This document shows, one piece after another, positions 29,848-39,546 of a DNA stretch of 64,000 bases. The first letter of the stretch is position 1; every line of letters begins with the position of its first letter. The position numbers and the translations under genes were made by a program. The stretch comes from Arcobacter nitrofigilis DSM 7299. GTDB lineage: Bacteria; Campylobacterota; Campylobacteria; Campylobacterales; Arcobacteraceae. Under the pieces are notes generated by a model that was not told the DNA's origin, ran no database searches, and saw nothing but the letters and a program-made list of their open reading frames with translations. The DNA lies in NCBI RefSeq assembly GCF_000092245.1, contig NC_014166.1, positions 1,488,001-1,552,000 on the forward strand, in the 5' to 3' direction.

Positions 29848-32800
29848 ATGAAAATGTTAAAACAATCATTAAGTATAGTAGTTAGTTTTAGTTTAATTTT
29901 TAATCAATTTCTATATGCAGCAGATTTACCTATAGAAGTTGATAAAAATGCAGCAGCTAAACATCAAGCTTCTTTAGATAAAGCACCCAATGGTGTACAG
30001 ATTGTTAATATTGTAAATCCTAATTCAAATGGAATGTCTCACAATAAATTTAAAGAATATAATGTAAACCCAAGTGGACTTATTTTAAATAATTCAAAAA
30101 AAGTAGTCAATACTAAATTGGGTGGATATATTTCATATAATCCAAACCTTACTAATAATGCAAAGATGATTCTTAATGAAGTAACAGGAACAAATAAATC
30201 TTTATTAAGGGGTTATTCAGAAGTCGCTGGAGCAAAAGCAGATGTAATTGTAGCAAACCCTAATGGTATTACTGTAAATGGTGGAGGTTTTATAAACACA
30301 AATAAAGCAACACTAACAACAGGAAGACCTTATTTTTTGAATGGTTTTGTAAATGGCTTTGATATTAATAGTGGAAATATATTAATAGAAGGTGATGGCT
30401 TTAATACAACTAATATAGATAAAGTAGAACTTTATTCAAAAGCTCTTCAAATAAATGCAAAATTTTATGCTAATAATCTAAAAGCGGTAACAGGGAATAA
30501 CAAAATAGATTTAGCTGGAAATGTTACAAGTAATGGAACAGTTGAAAGCGGAGTATCTATTGATTCATCACTTTTAGGGGGAATTTATGCAAATAGAATA
30601 GAACTAGTAAGTACCAATAAAGGTGTTGGAGTAAATTTACCACCTGAAGTATATGCTCAAGATAGTTTGAGTTTGACTTCTGATGGATTGATTTCCTTAA
30701 AAATAGTAAATGCAAATAATAATATTGATATTACTTCAAATTCATCAAGTATTGAAACTAATAAACTTTTTGCTGATAGTATTAAACTTGATTCAAAAGA
30801 GAGCATAGTAAATAATGACATGATTGTTTCAACATCAAAATTAGATATTAAATCAAAAAATTTAATTAATAAGAATTTAATTATTACAGGAGTTGATAAG
30901 GATTTAAATTATATTAATGATAAAAAAGCAAATTTATTAATAGATAGTACAAATATAACAAATACAGATGCTTCTATTATTTCGCAAGGTAATATAGATA
31001 TCACAAGTGGAATTTTCACGAGTGATAATGGTAATGTAAATACAACTAACGGAAATATTAAGTTTAAAACAAATAGTTTACTTGTGGAGAATTCAAAAAT
31101 CACATCATCTAATGATTTAACAATAGATGTAATGAATGATCTTATATTAGATTCAACTAATACAATAGAAGCATTGAATGATTTAACTCTTAACGTTTCA
31201 TCTATGACTAATAATACTATATTAAAAGCTAATAATAATTTAAATATGACAGCAACCAATATTTTTACTAATAATGCAACAGGTGAACTAAGAGCAAAAA
31301 ATATAGATTTAACTATTGATGAACTTATAAATAAGGGCTTAATCTCTTCTTTACAGAATATGACACTAAAAACAACTTCTTTAACAAATACAGGAGGAAT
31401 CTCAAGTTTAAATAATGATAATAATGGTTCAGAACTTTCAATCTATTCTGATAATTTAACAAATTACAATACAATTTTTTCAAATGATAATATTAATTTA
31501 TATATTAAGAATGATTTAACTAATAAAACAGATTCAGCACAAGCCTCTGTTGATTATGCAAGAATAATGGCTAACAATTATTTAAATATTCAAGGTAATG
31601 ATTCTAAAACTTTAAGAACTCAAAATATTACTAATGACAAAGCTATCATTTCTACACTAAAAAATGACATAAATATATATTCTGATAATTTTACTAATAT
31701 TGGTACTATACCTGAGTTAGAAGATTTAGGAACAACTGTAGAATCAACGGGTGGAAGTGATATGATGGCTGGGAAAACTACTTGTTACAATGGAAATAGT
31801 CATTGTGAAAGTGCAACAACTTCTTGGTGGATGAGAGTTGTTGGATTTAGAGGAGTGGAAACATCTGTTTGGAATAATTTCATGAACAAATATCCAGTTT
31901 TAAAAACTCTTTCTGATGGGAGAGGAGGTACATGGGCAAATATGTACAATGATGGAGGGCATGAGAGTGAAGAAACTTGGACTATTGCACTTGTAGAAAA
32001 AACAGGTCAAAAGTTAAAAGAAAATCAAGATTTAGTAAAGGGACAAGTAATTTCAGCAAATAATCTTAATATAGATTCTACAAATATAACTAATGAATAT
32101 TCCCTATTAAAAGCTAATAATAATATTACTTTAGATGGTACTAATCTGTATAATATTGGAGCAAAACTTATAGAGAAACAGTTATTTAAACTAAGATATT
32201 ATAAATGTGGTGGAGATCGTTGTTCTGGGCAGGAATCATTAATGTCAATTCAAACTCATACAGAAAGTGTAGTAACAGGAACTGTACCTTCTGTAATAAG
32301 TGCAGGAAATGATGTTACAGGAAATTTAAGTAGTTTATTAAATGAATCAATTAAAGATACAACAACTACTGTATCTTTTTCAGATATTGATACAAAGCTC
32401 GTAGAAAAAAAAGATGAAGCAAAAAAACAAGAGTATACTTTGCCCACTAATGATTATGGATTATTTATTACTACTCAAAAAACAGCTACTCAAAAATATT
32501 TAATAGAATCTAATCCTTTATACGCAAGTTATAATAACTTTATTGGGTCTGATTATATGCTTGGAAAACTAAATTATAAGCCAGAAAATACTATCCGACG
32601 GTTAGGTGATGCGAGATATGAAAATCAATTAGTTAGAGAGGCTATATTAAAGAAAACAGGAGTAAGTAGAGGTATAAATATTGATGATAATTCAGAATAT
32701 TTAAGATTAATGAATAATGCTATTACTTTATCTAGCCAATTGAACTTAGAAGTTGGAACAGGACCAACAAAAGAGCAATTAGCAAATTTAAAGGAAGATA

Positions 32801-35730
32801 TTGTTTGGCTTGAAGAAAGAATTGTTAATAATGAACCTGTATTAGTACCTATAGTTTATTTGGCGAGTGATTATAACCAAGCAGCAGGAATTCAAGCTGG
32901 AGGTGAAATTAAGTTAAATATAAAAGATAAAGTTGTTAATTCAGGAGATATGAAATCAAAAGGTAATTTAACTATTACATCTAAAAGTATTACCAATGAT
33001 TCTGGAGATATAAAATCAGATGCTCTAGTAAATCTTACTTCTCAAAATGACTTAGTAAATAAAAATGGAGCTTCTATTGTTGGAGATAGTGTAAAACTTG
33101 TTTCCACTGAAGGATCAGTTATAAATGATAGATTTTATAAAAAAGTAAATGAAGGTTCATCAAATGATAGATTCACATATACCTTAGTTGGAAAAAGAAG
33201 TAATATTGAATCAAAAACTGGTGATGTTAATATTGAAGCAAAAAAAGATATTAAAAATTTAGCTTCAAATATAAAATCAGGAAAATCAGTTTATTTAAAA
33301 TCTACTGATGGAAATATTGACTTAAAAACAAAAGAGATAGAAGAGTCATATAATTTTGTTAGAAGTAGTGATAAATATTCAAAGGGTAAAAAAATAAGAC
33401 ATGAGCAATCAGGTATTGTTGCTGGTGAAAACATTGTTATAGATTCTGGTAAACAAGCAAATATTGAAGCGGCTAATTTAAATGCTAATAATCAAATTTC
33501 TATAAATGCAAAAGATGATGTAAATGTGACTGCTGTAAATGATCTAGATTATACTAATGTAAAAAATAAGATTAAAAAAAGTTGGGGAAGAAGTATTTCT
33601 AGTCAGGATATGAAATACAAAGAAAAAGTAGTTTCTTCAAATATAAATGCAAAAGATATATCTATTAAATCGGATAAGGATATAAACCTAGAAGCAGTAA
33701 ATATAAATGCAAAAGAGAATAAAATTGCTGATGCAGGAGGAACTCTAAATATTTATGCAAAAGAATATAAAGAAGGTGAACTTCATCAATCTTCTAAATC
33801 TTCTTTTGGTGGTTTGATTAAAAGTGAATATAAATATGAAAAAAATAATTTAAAAATAAAAGCTTCTGAAATTACAGCAAAAAATATGATTTTAGATGCA
33901 AAACAAATTAATATACAAGCATCAAAAATTAAAGCAGATGAAGCAAATATAACAACAAATATTTTAAATCTTATTTCTTCTAAAGAGAGCCTTTATGAAA
34001 ATGAATTTTCTAATAAAGGTGGAATCTTAACTGCAACAATAGAAAATAAAGGAAAAATAAAAGAGACAATAGTACCCGCAACAATTGAGGTAAATAATAA
34101 ATTAATATTTAATCAAAAAGATTTAACAGATCAATTAAGTTCAGATAACTTAATAAAAACTTTATCATCTCAAGGTAATCTAACAGCAGAGCAAATAAAT
34201 CTTGTAAAACAAGTAGTAAATGATAAACAATGGCATACAAAAACAACAACATTAAGTGGAGTTGGTTCATTAATAATTCAAGCAATTGTTACATATTTTA
34301 CTGCAGGTGCAGGAACTGGATTGTCAGCAAGTATAACGAAAGGAATATCAAATGTTGCACTAAAAGCGGCAACACAAGCAGCAATTAAAGCTGTAGTAGC
34401 ACAAGCAACAACACAACTAGTAAGCGGAGCAATAACAGGAAATGGTTTAAAATTAGATTTAAAAGCGATAACAAAAGGAGCTATTACGGCTGGAGTTTTA
34501 AGCTATGCTAATGGATTAGTAGATAGCTCAATGGGCTTACAAAATGTAAAAGTAGCAGATATGAGTACCGCTCAACAATTTGAAAAAGGTGTAGCAAATA
34601 CAGTAGTAAAAAGTGGAGTTAATTCTGCTTTATATGGAACTGATTTTAAAGATGGTTTAAAAACAGGATTAGTAACAGATATATCAAATGTAGGATTTAA
34701 ACTAGTAGGTGATACTTCTATGCAACAATACCTAGGGAAAGATAACCAACTCTTTAAAGATGGAGGCTTAGGAAAAGTAGCACTTCATAGTTTAGTAGGA
34801 GGAGCTACAGCTGCATTGCAAGGAAAAGATGTAACAGCAGGAATGGCAAGTGCAGGAGTAAATGAGTTAGCTTCGCCTCTACTTGAAGGAATGAATAATT
34901 CAACACAGCAAATCATTTCAGGTGTTATAGGAGGATTAACAGCTGGATTAGTAGGAGGTGAGAGTCAAATAAGTACTGGACAGACTATAGCTCAAAGTGG
35001 AACTGAATATAATAGACAACTTCATCAAGATGAGATTAAATTCATAAAAGGTACAATAAGTAAATTTAAATCAATTAATAAAGATAAAACACTAATAGGA
35101 AGAGAGATTGACTATAGTGATAGTAAAGCTCAAAGGTTACTAATGACAGCCGCTAAATATATGGTAGATGAAACTTCACAAAATCAATTTAATGATAATA
35201 CAAAATATGTAAATCAAAATGAGTTTTCAAAAGCTGAATTACAAACAGCAATTAATTATTTAAAAAGTAGTTCCAATGGATTAGCTTTTGTAGATACCTA
35301 TAAAGAAAGTATGCTAGGACAAAAGTTTTTTACATCAACACCTGAACAATTCAAAGATAGTAGTTGGACACCTGATAATATAACAGGGTTAGGAGACCAA
35401 GGAATAGGACCATTTGTTCCAGTAGGAAGAGTAGGACAAACTTTAGGAACTGGTATAAAAGAAATAAGTCCTAGTGTTTTTAAAAGTGGAAAAATACTTG
35501 TTGGAAAAACTGGACAAGTTTATGATGATATAGGACGAAAAGTATATATAAAACAGCAAGAAATTCCAGTTGTAAAACATTTTGGAGCTGATGAAATTAA
35601 TGATATATTTAATGAGAGTATGCCTGCTACTACCAAAATTGGTCAATTATATGGAACAGGTGTAGGAATTGGAAGTAAACTGTATCAAATGTACATAAAT
35701 AGTCAAAATGGTAATAATCCTAATGAATAA
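29848..35730 (+). CDS. TpsA exoprotein with CdiA/FhaB-like architecture
   Basis: The 1,960-residue protein starts with a signal peptide (MKMLKQSLSIVVSFSLIFNQ) and a TPS secretion domain carrying the hallmark NPNL (in YNPNLTNN) and NPNGI (in VANPNGITVNGGGF) motifs. Long beta-helical FHA-type repeats follow. An interrupted region (~630-810) contains two cysteine pairs (646/653 and 787/792). A second FHA-like repeat region leads to a hydrophobic Ala/Gly-rich DUF637-like pretoxin segment (~1465-1700). A variable C-terminal region of ~240 residues begins near YNRQLHQDEIKF (~1720). No VENN motif is seen. This is the plan of contact-dependent inhibition toxins. The C-terminal toxin class was not recognised. 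A small membrane protein gene overlaps the 3' end, as an immunity gene would. Confidence 0.88.
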   Translation: MKMLKQSLSIVVSFSLIFNQFLYAADLPIEVDKNAAAKHQASLDKAPNGVQIVNIVNPNSNGMSHNKFKEYNVNPSGLILNNSKKVVNTKLGGYISYNPNLTNNAKMILNEVTGTNKSLLRGYSEVAGAKADVIVANPNGITVNGGGFINTNKATLTTGRPYFLNGFVNGFDINSGNILIEGDGFNTTNIDKVELYSKALQINAKFYANNLKAVTGNNKIDLAGNVTSNGTVESGVSIDSSLLGGIYANRIELVSTNKGVGVNLPPEVYAQDSLSLTSDGLISLKIVNANNNIDITSNSSSIETNKLFADSIKLDSKESIVNNDMIVSTSKLDIKSKNLINKNLIITGVDKDLNYINDKKANLLIDSTNITNTDASIISQGNIDITSGIFTSDNGNVNTTNGNIKFKTNSLLVENSKITSSNDLTIDVMNDLILDSTNTIEALNDLTLNVSSMTNNTILKANNNLNMTATNIFTNNATGELRAKNIDLTIDELINKGLISSLQNMTLKTTSLTNTGGISSLNNDNNGSELSIYSDNLTNYNTIFSNDNINLYIKNDLTNKTDSAQASVDYARIMANNYLNIQGNDSKTLRTQNITNDKAIISTLKNDINIYSDNFTNIGTIPELEDLGTTVESTGGSDMMAGKTTCYNGNSHCESATTSWWMRVVGFRGVETSVWNNFMNKYPVLKTLSDGRGGTWANMYNDGGHESEETWTIALVEKTGQKLKENQDLVKGQVISANNLNIDSTNITNEYSLLKANNNITLDGTNLYNIGAKLIEKQLFKLRYYKCGGDRCSGQESLMSIQTHTESVVTGTVPSVISAGNDVTGNLSSLLNESIKDTTTTVSFSDIDTKLVEKKDEAKKQEYTLPTNDYGLFITTQKTATQKYLIESNPLYASYNNFIGSDYMLGKLNYKPENTIRRLGDARYENQLVREAILKKTGVSRGINIDDNSEYLRLMNNAITLSSQLNLEVGTGPTKEQLANLKEDIVWLEERIVNNEPVLVPIVYLASDYNQAAGIQAGGEIKLNIKDKVVNSGDMKSKGNLTITSKSITNDSGDIKSDALVNLTSQNDLVNKNGASIVGDSVKLVSTEGSVINDRFYKKVNEGSSNDRFTYTLVGKRSNIESKTGDVNIEAKKDIKNLASNIKSGKSVYLKSTDGNIDLKTKEIEESYNFVRSSDKYSKGKKIRHEQSGIVAGENIVIDSGKQANIEAANLNANNQISINAKDDVNVTAVNDLDYTNVKNKIKKSWGRSISSQDMKYKEKVVSSNINAKDISIKSDKDINLEAVNINAKENKIADAGGTLNIYAKEYKEGELHQSSKSSFGGLIKSEYKYEKNNLKIKASEITAKNMILDAKQINIQASKIKADEANITTNILNLISSKESLYENEFSNKGGILTATIENKGKIKETIVPATIEVNNKLIFNQKDLTDQLSSDNLIKTLSSQGNLTAEQINLVKQVVNDKQWHTKTTTLSGVGSLIIQAIVTYFTAGAGTGLSASITKGISNVALKAATQAAIKAVVAQATTQLVSGAITGNGLKLDLKAITKGAITAGVLSYANGLVDSSMGLQNVKVADMSTAQQFEKGVANTVVKSGVNSALYGTDFKDGLKTGLVTDISNVGFKLVGDTSMQQYLGKDNQLFKDGGLGKVALHSLVGGATAALQGKDVTAGMASAGVNELASPLLEGMNNSTQQIISGVIGGLTAGLVGGESQISTGQTIAQSGTEYNRQLHQDEIKFIKGTISKFKSINKDKTLIGREIDYSDSKAQRLLMTAAKYMVDETSQNQFNDNTKYVNQNEFSKAELQTAINYLKSSSNGLAFVDTYKESMLGQKFFTSTPEQFKDSSWTPDNITGLGDQGIGPFVPVGRVGQTLGTGIKEISPSVFKSGKILVGKTGQVYDDIGRKVYIKQQEIPVVKHFGADEINDIFNESMPATTKIGQLYGTGVGIGSKLYQMYINSQNGNNPNE

Positions 35731-35923
35731 AGAAATAATAATAGGTTTTTTTATAGTATTAATAATTGCTTCATCAGTTAAAATATTTTTTAATTATAAT
35801 ATAAATATTAATATAATACATTGGTCTATTGATTCTATTTTAATTAATATTTATATATTGACTGGTTCATTTTTAATGATATTAGGATTAGTATTTCTTT
35901 CAAAATATTTAAATAAAAAATGA
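35723..35923 (+). CDS. Small two-span membrane protein, candidate immunity protein
   Basis: The start ATG at 35723 lies inside the last codons of tpsA (ATGAATAA overlap), so translation is probably coupled; an in-frame ATG at 35708 is possible but less likely. The product has 66 residues and two hydrophobic spans (EIIIGFFIVLIIASSVKIFF and INIYILTGSFLMILGLVFLS), and it ends KYLNKK. Its position directly after a CdiA-like C-terminus is where immunity genes are found. Membrane localisation would fit a toxin acting at the inner membrane. No sequence family was recognised, so the role is inferred from position only. Confidence 0.6.
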   Translation: MNKEIIIGFFIVLIIASSVKIFFNYNININIIHWSIDSILINIYILTGSFLMILGLVFLSKYLNKK

Positions 35924-35940
35924 TGTCTTAGGAAATTAAG

Positions 35941-36161
35941 ATGTTAAAAGTAATATTAGATATTATTTTTAAGATATTAGTCGTATTAGGATTTATTTTA
36001 TTTTTGAAAGTATTTTTTCATTGTTAGGACTTCCTTTTTTTACAAGATGTGATGATTGGTCAAATCATTTTCATGAAAAATCTGTTCAAATGATTAAAGA
36101 TGGTATAGATAATAAATTTCAAGAATGGATAATGGATAATTGTAGTCAACTTCCTAAATAA
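35941..36161 (+). pseudogene. Frameshifted small membrane-anchored protein gene
   Basis: An ATG at 35941 with AGGAA upstream opens a frame starting MLKVILDIIFKILVVLGFIL, a membrane span, which stops at 36025-36027. Just before that stop is a run of six T (36012-36017). With seven T the frame would continue through LPFFTRCDDWSNHFHEK to the stop at 36159-36161, giving ~73 residues. The gene is thus either broken by a one-base loss or switched by slippage in the T run. It follows the candidate immunity gene and could be a second, orphan immunity gene. Function is unknown. Confidence 0.5.
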
Positions 36162-36292
36162 ATTCAAAAAAATAAAGATATAATATTAATATAACTGAAA
36201 TTTCAAATTTATATTTTTTGCTAATGTTATTATAATCTTGTTTTACTATATTGATGAAAATATTATATAGTATGATTGATATGGAGATAGAC

Positions 36293-37282
36293 ATGAATAA
36301 TAATAAAATACCCTTATCAGTATTGGATTTGATACCAATAGGAGAGGGGTTTAATATAACACAAGCTATTGAAAATAGTACAAGACTAGCTCAAAGGGTT
36401 GAGGAGTTTGGATTTACTCGTTATTGGGTGGCTGAACATCATAATTTCCCTGGAATCGCTAGTGCTGCTACTTCTGTAGTACTGAGTTATATTGGTGCAA
36501 AAACTCAAAAAATAAGAATAGGTTCGGGTGGGATAATGCTACCAAATCATTCTCCTTTGGTCATTGCAGAGCAATTTGGTACTTTAGAATCTTTATATCC
36601 AAATAGGGTGGATTTAGGGCTAGGAAGAGCACCTGGTACTGATAGACAGACGATGATGGCATTAAGACGAGATACGAATAATGAAGATTTTCCTTTGATG
36701 CTTCAATATTTACAATACTATTTATCTGATGAAGCGGGAAAAAAAGGAATAAAAGCAATACCAGGATATGGGTTAGATATTCCTATTTGGTTACTTGGTT
36801 CTAGTACCTTTAGTGCACAATTAGCTGCGCAAAAGGGCTTACCTTTTGTTTTTGCTTCGCACTTTGCTCCTGATTTGATGGATGATGCTATAAGAATATA
36901 TCAGGAAAACTTTAAACCATCTTCTCAACTAAAAGAGCCTTATGTAATGGTTTGTATCAATATTGTATGTGCCAATACAAATGAAGAAGCTCAATATTTA
37001 GCCACAACAGAACTTCAAAAGTTTCTTTATCTTCAAAGGGGTGATCAAGGACTATTACCAAAACCAACAGAAGATATGAATAGTTTGTGGGAAGAGTGGG
37101 AAGAACATGGTATAAGACATAAAACAAGAGAGTCTATTTGGGGTACACCAGAAGTTGTAAAAGAAAGACTTGAAAGCCTTATTGAAAGAACTGGTGCAGA
37201 TGAAATTATGGTAAATTCGATGATACATGACCCAGATAAAAGAATAAAATCCTATGAACTTATTTCAAAAGTTTGGTTATAA
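36293..37282 (+). CDS. LLM-class flavin-dependent oxidoreductase (luciferase-like)
   Basis: This is a bacterial-luciferase-fold protein of 329 residues, counted from ATG 36293, which has GGAG 6 nt upstream. A frame opening at TTG 36251 is longer but has no ribosome site. Family segments are clear: IPLSVLDLIPIGEG at the N-terminus, RYWVAEHHN, IRIGSGGIMLPNHSPL, LGLGRAPGTD and a C-terminal GTPEVVKERLESL followed by DEIMVNSMIHD. The closest type known to me is the YhbW/MsnO8-like group of FMN-dependent monooxygenase-like proteins; the substrate cannot be told. It is monocistronic, converging on the cytochrome gene across a hairpin. Confidence 0.88.
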   Translation: MNNNKIPLSVLDLIPIGEGFNITQAIENSTRLAQRVEEFGFTRYWVAEHHNFPGIASAATSVVLSYIGAKTQKIRIGSGGIMLPNHSPLVIAEQFGTLESLYPNRVDLGLGRAPGTDRQTMMALRRDTNNEDFPLMLQYLQYYLSDEAGKKGIKAIPGYGLDIPIWLLGSSTFSAQLAAQKGLPFVFASHFAPDLMDDAIRIYQENFKPSSQLKEPYVMVCINIVCANTNEEAQYLATTELQKFLYLQRGDQGLLPKPTEDMNSLWEEWEEHGIRHKTRESIWGTPEVVKERLESLIERTGADEIMVNSMIHDPDKRIKSYELISKVWL

Positions 37283-37299
37283 AACTCTTTTCTTATAAA

Positions 37300-37327
37300 T
37301 ACAAGCTCGTATTTTGACGAGCTTGTA
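37300..37327. terminator. Bidirectional hairpin terminator
   Basis: The perfect stem TACAAGCTCGT / ACGAGCTTGTA (11 bp) with a 6-nt loop lies between convergent genes, with AT-rich tails on both sides. Confidence 0.8.
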
Positions 37328-37345
37328 ATAAATTTAATATTACGA

Positions 37346-37924
37346 TTATTTTTTTATATCCACAAAAAAAGCACCTCTTAAATCATCTAATTTATAATCA
37401 ATTGCTTTATCATTTGGGTATTTAGCTTTTATAATTGAATAAGCTTTTTTATCTCTATTTTCGATACTTCCATGACAAGCTAAGCATTTTTTTCCTATAT
37501 AAAGTGGTTTATAAACTTGATAATGGTTTTCTGCTATTTTTTTAACTACCATTTTAGGTTTAATACCTTTTTTCATATCAGCTCTAATCTCATTTAATAC
37601 TTTTATTTGAGCTTCTGTTGCTTGGTTATTTGGATTTCTTGGTTTATCAGTTACTCTTTTTATAGAAATACCTTGAGGAAGATTTGCAGCACTATTTTTC
37701 ATAAGGTTTGATGCTTCTTCTGAACAAAAAGTTGCAGCTTGAACAACTCCTCCACTTTTGATTTCACTACCCAAGTGCTTTTTTAATGTACCACCCACTT
37801 GTTTTATTGCATTTATTGCCTCTTTTTTAGCTTCCTGTTCACTTAATGTATTGTTTGCAAATGCATAACTTGTTACTAATATAGAACAAATAAGTACTGC
37901 ATTTTTTATATTTTTCACTAGCAT
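37346..37924 (-). CDS. Periplasmic Tll0287-like (DUF3365) mono-heme c-type cytochrome
   Basis: The 192-residue protein has a Sec signal peptide (cleavage near SYAFA-N) and one heme c motif, CLACHG, near residue 153. The context KPLYIGKKCLACHG and the C-terminal DLRGAFFVDIKK are characteristic of DUF3365/Tll0287-like domains. These are known as heme-binding sensor or electron-transfer proteins; here there is no attached signalling domain, so a soluble periplasmic redox role is likely. ATG at 37924 follows AGGAG. It is a single gene converging with the LLM oxidoreductase gene. Confidence 0.85.
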   Translation of the reverse strand: MLVKNIKNAVLICSILVTSYAFANNTLSEQEAKKEAINAIKQVGGTLKKHLGSEIKSGGVVQAATFCSEEASNLMKNSAANLPQGISIKRVTDKPRNPNNQATEAQIKVLNEIRADMKKGIKPKMVVKKIAENHYQVYKPLYIGKKCLACHGSIENRDKKAYSIIKAKYPNDKAIDYKLDDLRGAFFVDIKK

Positions 37925-38329
37925 TTTTTCTCCTCTTATTATAATAAATTCTTATAAGTATAATGTAATAAATATAAAAATTCCATAAAGTACTATTTGA
38001 AATATAATCTATATAATGGTACTTTTGGAATATAATTGTATTTTTAAAAAAATAATTTATAATTTCTTAATATTGAAAAATACTAAAAAAATATTATTTA
38101 AATATTTTTTTAATTGTACTTTTGAGATTGATTTGCCCTATGGTTATCAAAAAATTAGTATAAGAATTTTTTGATAATAGAATCTATTTTTAAAATAAAG
38201 AATAAGAATGTGGTTTTGTACTTTTTATTTGACTGATAATTTTAATTACTATAAAATCTATCTTTGCCACTACTTTGCCACAAAAAATCGGTAGATTAGT
38301 TACATTATTAAATACAAAGGGTTAAGAGT
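37925..38329. other. 405-bp intergenic region with repeats and a long inverted repeat
   Basis: No credible gene was seen. It contains imperfect direct repeats GTACTATTTGAAATATAAT (37990-38008) and GTACTTTTGGAATATAAT (38019-38036), and a third partial copy at 38116. It also has a perfect 13-bp inverted repeat TTATCAAAAAATT / AATTTTTTGATAA (38144-38156 and 38165-38177, 8-nt loop). It carries the promoter side of both the cytochrome and lrgA genes. Confidence 0.6.
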
Positions 38330-38686
38330 ATGTTAAAAGGAATTATCACCTTATTGATATTTCAATTTATAGGTGAGTGTATAAGTAAACTATTTTCACT
38401 GCTTGTTCCAGGAGCTGTGATAGGAATGATTTTGTTGTTGGTATTTTTAATTATTAGAAAGAAAAGTTTTCATAGCTTGGATACAACTGTGTCATTTTTT
38501 CTTAAATACTTACCACTTCTTTTTATTCCTGCTGCGATGGGAATTATTACTCAAGTTGACACTATATCAAAAGAGTTTCTTGCTATTAGTATCTCTTTGT
38601 TTATTGGAACCGTCTTATCTTTAGCTATAAGTGCGAAGCTTTTAGATTATTTTGCAAATAAAGAAAGTGTTAAAAATGAATTTTGA
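38330..38686 (+). CDS. lrgA: LrgA/CidA-family holin-like membrane protein
   Basis: The 118-residue protein has four predicted membrane spans and the family N-terminus (LIFQFIGECISKLFSLLVPGAVIGMILL), followed by FLLKYLPLLFIPAAMGI-like sequence (here LKYLPLLFIPAAMGII). CidA/LrgA proteins were first described as holin-like. Later work on plant and bacterial LrgAB relates them to small carboxylate (glycolate, lactate or pyruvate) transport. It overlaps lrgB by 11 nt, so the pair is co-expressed. Confidence 0.9.
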   Translation: MLKGIITLLIFQFIGECISKLFSLLVPGAVIGMILLLVFLIIRKKSFHSLDTTVSFFLKYLPLLFIPAAMGIITQVDTISKEFLAISISLFIGTVLSLAISAKLLDYFANKESVKNEF

Positions 38687-39389
38687 ATCATTATTACAAT
38701 ATATACAAACTACACCTTTGACTTGGTTGATAGTTACTCTTAGTTCTTTTAAACTTGGAATTATTATTTATAATAAGTCCAATAAAAATACACTTTTGCA
38801 ACCTATCATCGTAGCTTATATTATTATTCTTACCCTTGTATATATTACAAATACTTCTTATGAAGAGTATTTCAAAGGTGTAGAAATTATTCATTTCTTT
38901 TTAGGTGCGGCTACTGTGGCTTTGGCACTGCCTTTATATAAAAATCTAGTCTATATCAAGTCTTTATTTTTTCCTATATTTATAACTTTATTTATTGGAA
39001 GTTTTTCTACTGTAATTATTACGATAACTATATTGTGGCTTTTTGATGCGAATATACTTACAATCTTATCTATGACTACCAAATCTATAACAGCGCCAAT
39101 TGCTATTATCACATCAAAAGAGATTGGAGCAATACCATCTTTGGCAATAGGTTTTGTAATTATCACAGGTATTATTGGAGCAGTATTTGGTACAACTATT
39201 TTCAAAATCATTAAAGTCAAAAATGATACTTCTCAAGGCTTTGCACTTGGTTTGATTTCCCATGGAATAGGTACAGCAAAAGCTGTAGAGATATCAGAAA
39301 AAGCAGCTGCCTTTTCAGCACTTGCAATGGGATTAAATGGGATATTTACGGCTATTCTTTTACCGATTATTTTGAGTTTTTTTAAATAA
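38676..39389 (+). CDS. lrgB: LrgB/CidB-family membrane protein
   Basis: The frame is also open from a TTG at 38652. The ATG at 38676 gives 237 residues (start MNFESLLQYIQTTPLTWL) and fits the family length, so it is preferred. Multiple membrane spans are present together with the family segments TKSITAPIAI and GFALGLISHGIGTAKA. It is the partner subunit of LrgA. Confidence 0.9.
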   Translation: MNFESLLQYIQTTPLTWLIVTLSSFKLGIIIYNKSNKNTLLQPIIVAYIIILTLVYITNTSYEEYFKGVEIIHFFLGAATVALALPLYKNLVYIKSLFFPIFITLFIGSFSTVIITITILWLFDANILTILSMTTKSITAPIAIITSKEIGAIPSLAIGFVIITGIIGAVFGTTIFKIIKVKNDTSQGFALGLISHGIGTAKAVEISEKAAAFSALAMGLNGIFTAILLPIILSFFK

Positions 39390-39415
39390 GAAGAGAAAAG
39401 ACCTCTTCTTATTTA
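39383..39415 (+). terminator. Terminator hairpin overlapping the lrgB stop
   Basis: The perfect stem TAAATAAGAAGAG / CTCTTCTTATTTA (13 bp) with a 7-nt loop includes the stop codon. Its T-tract is short. Downstream (39466-39475 and 39492-39501) is a further 10-bp inverted repeat in the sbcD leader. Confidence 0.65.
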
Positions 39416-39546
39416 CTTAAGTCTACTTCATTTAAAGTGCATATTTCTTTCTTTTGGACAGAGCTTTAATAATAGTATTTGATAAATAAAGCTATTATTA
39501 ATAATAAAAAAGTTTTATATAAAAATATTTTATTAGTAGGTTTTAT

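Noticed and set aside
36251-36292. Upstream TTG start for the LLM oxidoreductase
   Set aside because: The extra 14 residues lack family resemblance, and ATG 36293 has a good ribosome site.
39466-39501. 10-bp inverted repeat ahead of sbcD as a regulatory site
   Set aside because: It is composed almost entirely of A and T, and a chance match in this AT-rich gap cannot be excluded.
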